Positions 23,343-24,051 of a stretch of 24,051 nucleotides of DNA are shown piece after piece. The position numbers and the translations under genes are program-made. This DNA comes from CAYTMY01 sp964618075 (GTDB lineage: Bacteria > Bacillota > Clostridia > Eubacteriales > Anaerofustaceae), in assembly GCA_964618075.1 (NCBI GenBank), contig CAZTZO010000023.1:1-24051 (forward strand), read 5' to 3'. The notes beneath the pieces were generated by a model. That model was not told where the DNA came from, ran no database searches, and saw nothing but the letters and a program-made list of their open reading frames with translations. Numbering within the stretch: the stretch's first letter is position 1; each line of letters starts with the position of its first letter.

Positions 23343-24051
23343 AGTGCTTGATACATCTTTTTTATGCTTTGTAAATCATACAGATATTTTTTACCGTCAG
23401 CGTCATTTCTTATCACAAGCTGTGCATCGTATATATTGTAGTCTGCTATATTCTTGTTAGTATCATATACAGGTACCGCAAATTTTGTTAAATATTTATA
23501 AAATCCGTACTTAGCGTCAACAGCGTGTTTAGACTTTGTATTCTTATCCCACTCTCTGTCCGTTGCAATTTCTATCATTTCGTGCAAATTGCCAGATGCT
23601 TTATTTTTTGCATTAAGAATATTTTTTCTTTTTCTTAACAAAAATTTAGTATATTCCGACTGCGTATATTCATCGGGTAAGTCTTTGCCTATATAGACTT
23701 TTTGTCCGCTTTCAATTATTGAAGCGTTTTCCCCTATACTGTCGGCTATCACATCAGCAATAAAGTCATGGGTTTTTTGACCAGCCGGTTTTTTATTTAG
23801 AATGTTGTCAGTAATAACGACTACATCATTACCCTGCAAAGTTTTTGTTATTGCATACCTTGCCTCACCGTCCGTTCCCTTATACTCCTGCCCGTAAGCG
23901 TTATCAAACTTATTCTTTACGTCAGTCCAGAAGAGCTTTTCATTATTATAGCCTTTCTTTTTGTTAATGAGGTTGAGCTTATCAACAATCCAGTTATATA
24001 TTCTTCTTGCTACTGTGGGTTTTTCATATACAAGAGATGATACAAACTCCT
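23306..24051 (-). CDS. Polyvalent-protein fragment with LPD3/BECR nuclease-like domain (5' partial)
   Basis: The frame is open to the window end, giving at least 247 residues; the start lies outside. It begins with a helical segment (FVSSLVYEKPTVARRIYNWIV, then KLFWTDVKNKFDNAYG) often seen in phage polyvalent proteins, then the linker DGEARYAI. A domain running from DLPDEYTQSEYTKFL through HEMIEIATDREW, HAVDAKYGFYKYLTKFAVPVYD to DADGKKYLYDLQSIKK follows, resembling the LPD3-type region with a barnase/EndoU/colicin/RelE-like fold. After IKK the frame runs into unrelated residues and stops at 23306. A -1 shift at the A-run instead gives IKKDVSSTLPRRW, which continues the domain naturally. No catalytic residues are assigned with confidence. 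Confidence 0.6.
   Translation of the reverse strand, partial: EFVSSLVYEKPTVARRIYNWIVDKLNLINKKKGYNNEKLFWTDVKNKFDNAYGQEYKGTDGEARYAITKTLQGNDVVVITDNILNKKPAGQKTHDFIADVIADSIGENASIIESGQKVYIGKDLPDEYTQSEYTKFLLRKRKNILNAKNKASGNLHEMIEIATDREWDKNTKSKHAVDAKYGFYKYLTKFAVPVYDTNKNIADYNIYDAQLVIRNDADGKKYLYDLQSIKKMYQALCRDVGKPTPTI
23357..23363 (-). other. A AAA AAG slippery heptamer at the frame change
   Basis: The minus strand reads ATA AAA AAG in the zero frame, so A AAA AAG is in the phase required for -1 slippage, as in dnaX. After slipping, translation continues GAT GTA TCA in the 693-codon frame. The only nearby hairpin (GTTGG-AAAA-CCAAC, 23319-23332) is 24 bases downstream, too far for a classic stimulator. 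A single-base deletion in the A-run explains the data equally well. Confidence 0.5.

Noticed and set aside
1..24051. CRISPR arrays, rRNA genes, tandem repeats
   Set aside because: No regularly spaced repeats and no rRNA-like conserved segments were seen on either strand.

Overview
The window is low-GC chromosomal DNA of an endospore-lineage Firmicute, most likely a clostridial gut-type bacterium. The evidence is the spo0A-spoIVB pair, spoIIM, a dacF-like carboxypeptidase, a sigma-G C-terminal half, a CGAAC-N4-GTTCG-type LexA site beside a YneA-like gene, and frequent TTG starts with strong AGGAGG-type ribosome sites. Most of it is housekeeping DNA, but both window ends are mobile-element DNA, and two sporulation genes look damaged.

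Layout: 1-1134 is a complete IS5-family insertion sequence with 17-bp inverted ends. It sits inside spoIVB, of which only the S55 protease domain remains (1135-1772), followed by intact spo0A (1840-2625). On the minus strand, 2675-5573 carries dacF-like, spoIIM, nrdR and a sigma-G fragment that lacks region 2. pheS-pheT follow on the plus strand (5659-9080). Next come two tyrosine recombinase genes: the first has lost most catalytic residues (9123-10016), the second keeps all of them (10144-11217). A divergent SOS pair, yneA-like and lexA, lies at 11220-12280 with two LexA-type boxes between them. The minus-strand run 12372-20283 is a tight operon, miaB-mutS-mutL-miaA-ynbB-like, joining mismatch repair to ms2i6A37 tRNA modification. 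A tRNA-Trp(CCA) gene with its own promoter and terminator is at 20454-20529.

Downstream of the tRNA, 20757 to the window end is accessory DNA. It encodes pieces of a very large, multi-domain phage/ICE-type polyvalent protein on the minus strand. Its reading frame is interrupted by a shift exactly at a dnaX-type A AAA AAG heptamer and then by an in-frame TAA. It also contains a small out-of-frame gene with a near-perfect ribosome binding site.

Together: Spo0A (entry into sporulation), SpoIIM (engulfment) and the DacF-like enzyme (cortex) look intact. Sigma-G and its target SpoIVB, consecutive steps of the forespore-to-mother-cell signal, are both truncated here. This suggests loss or rewiring of late sporulation, unless the missing halves lie elsewhere. 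The window begins exactly at the IS left end, so an assembly break at a repeated IS is also possible.
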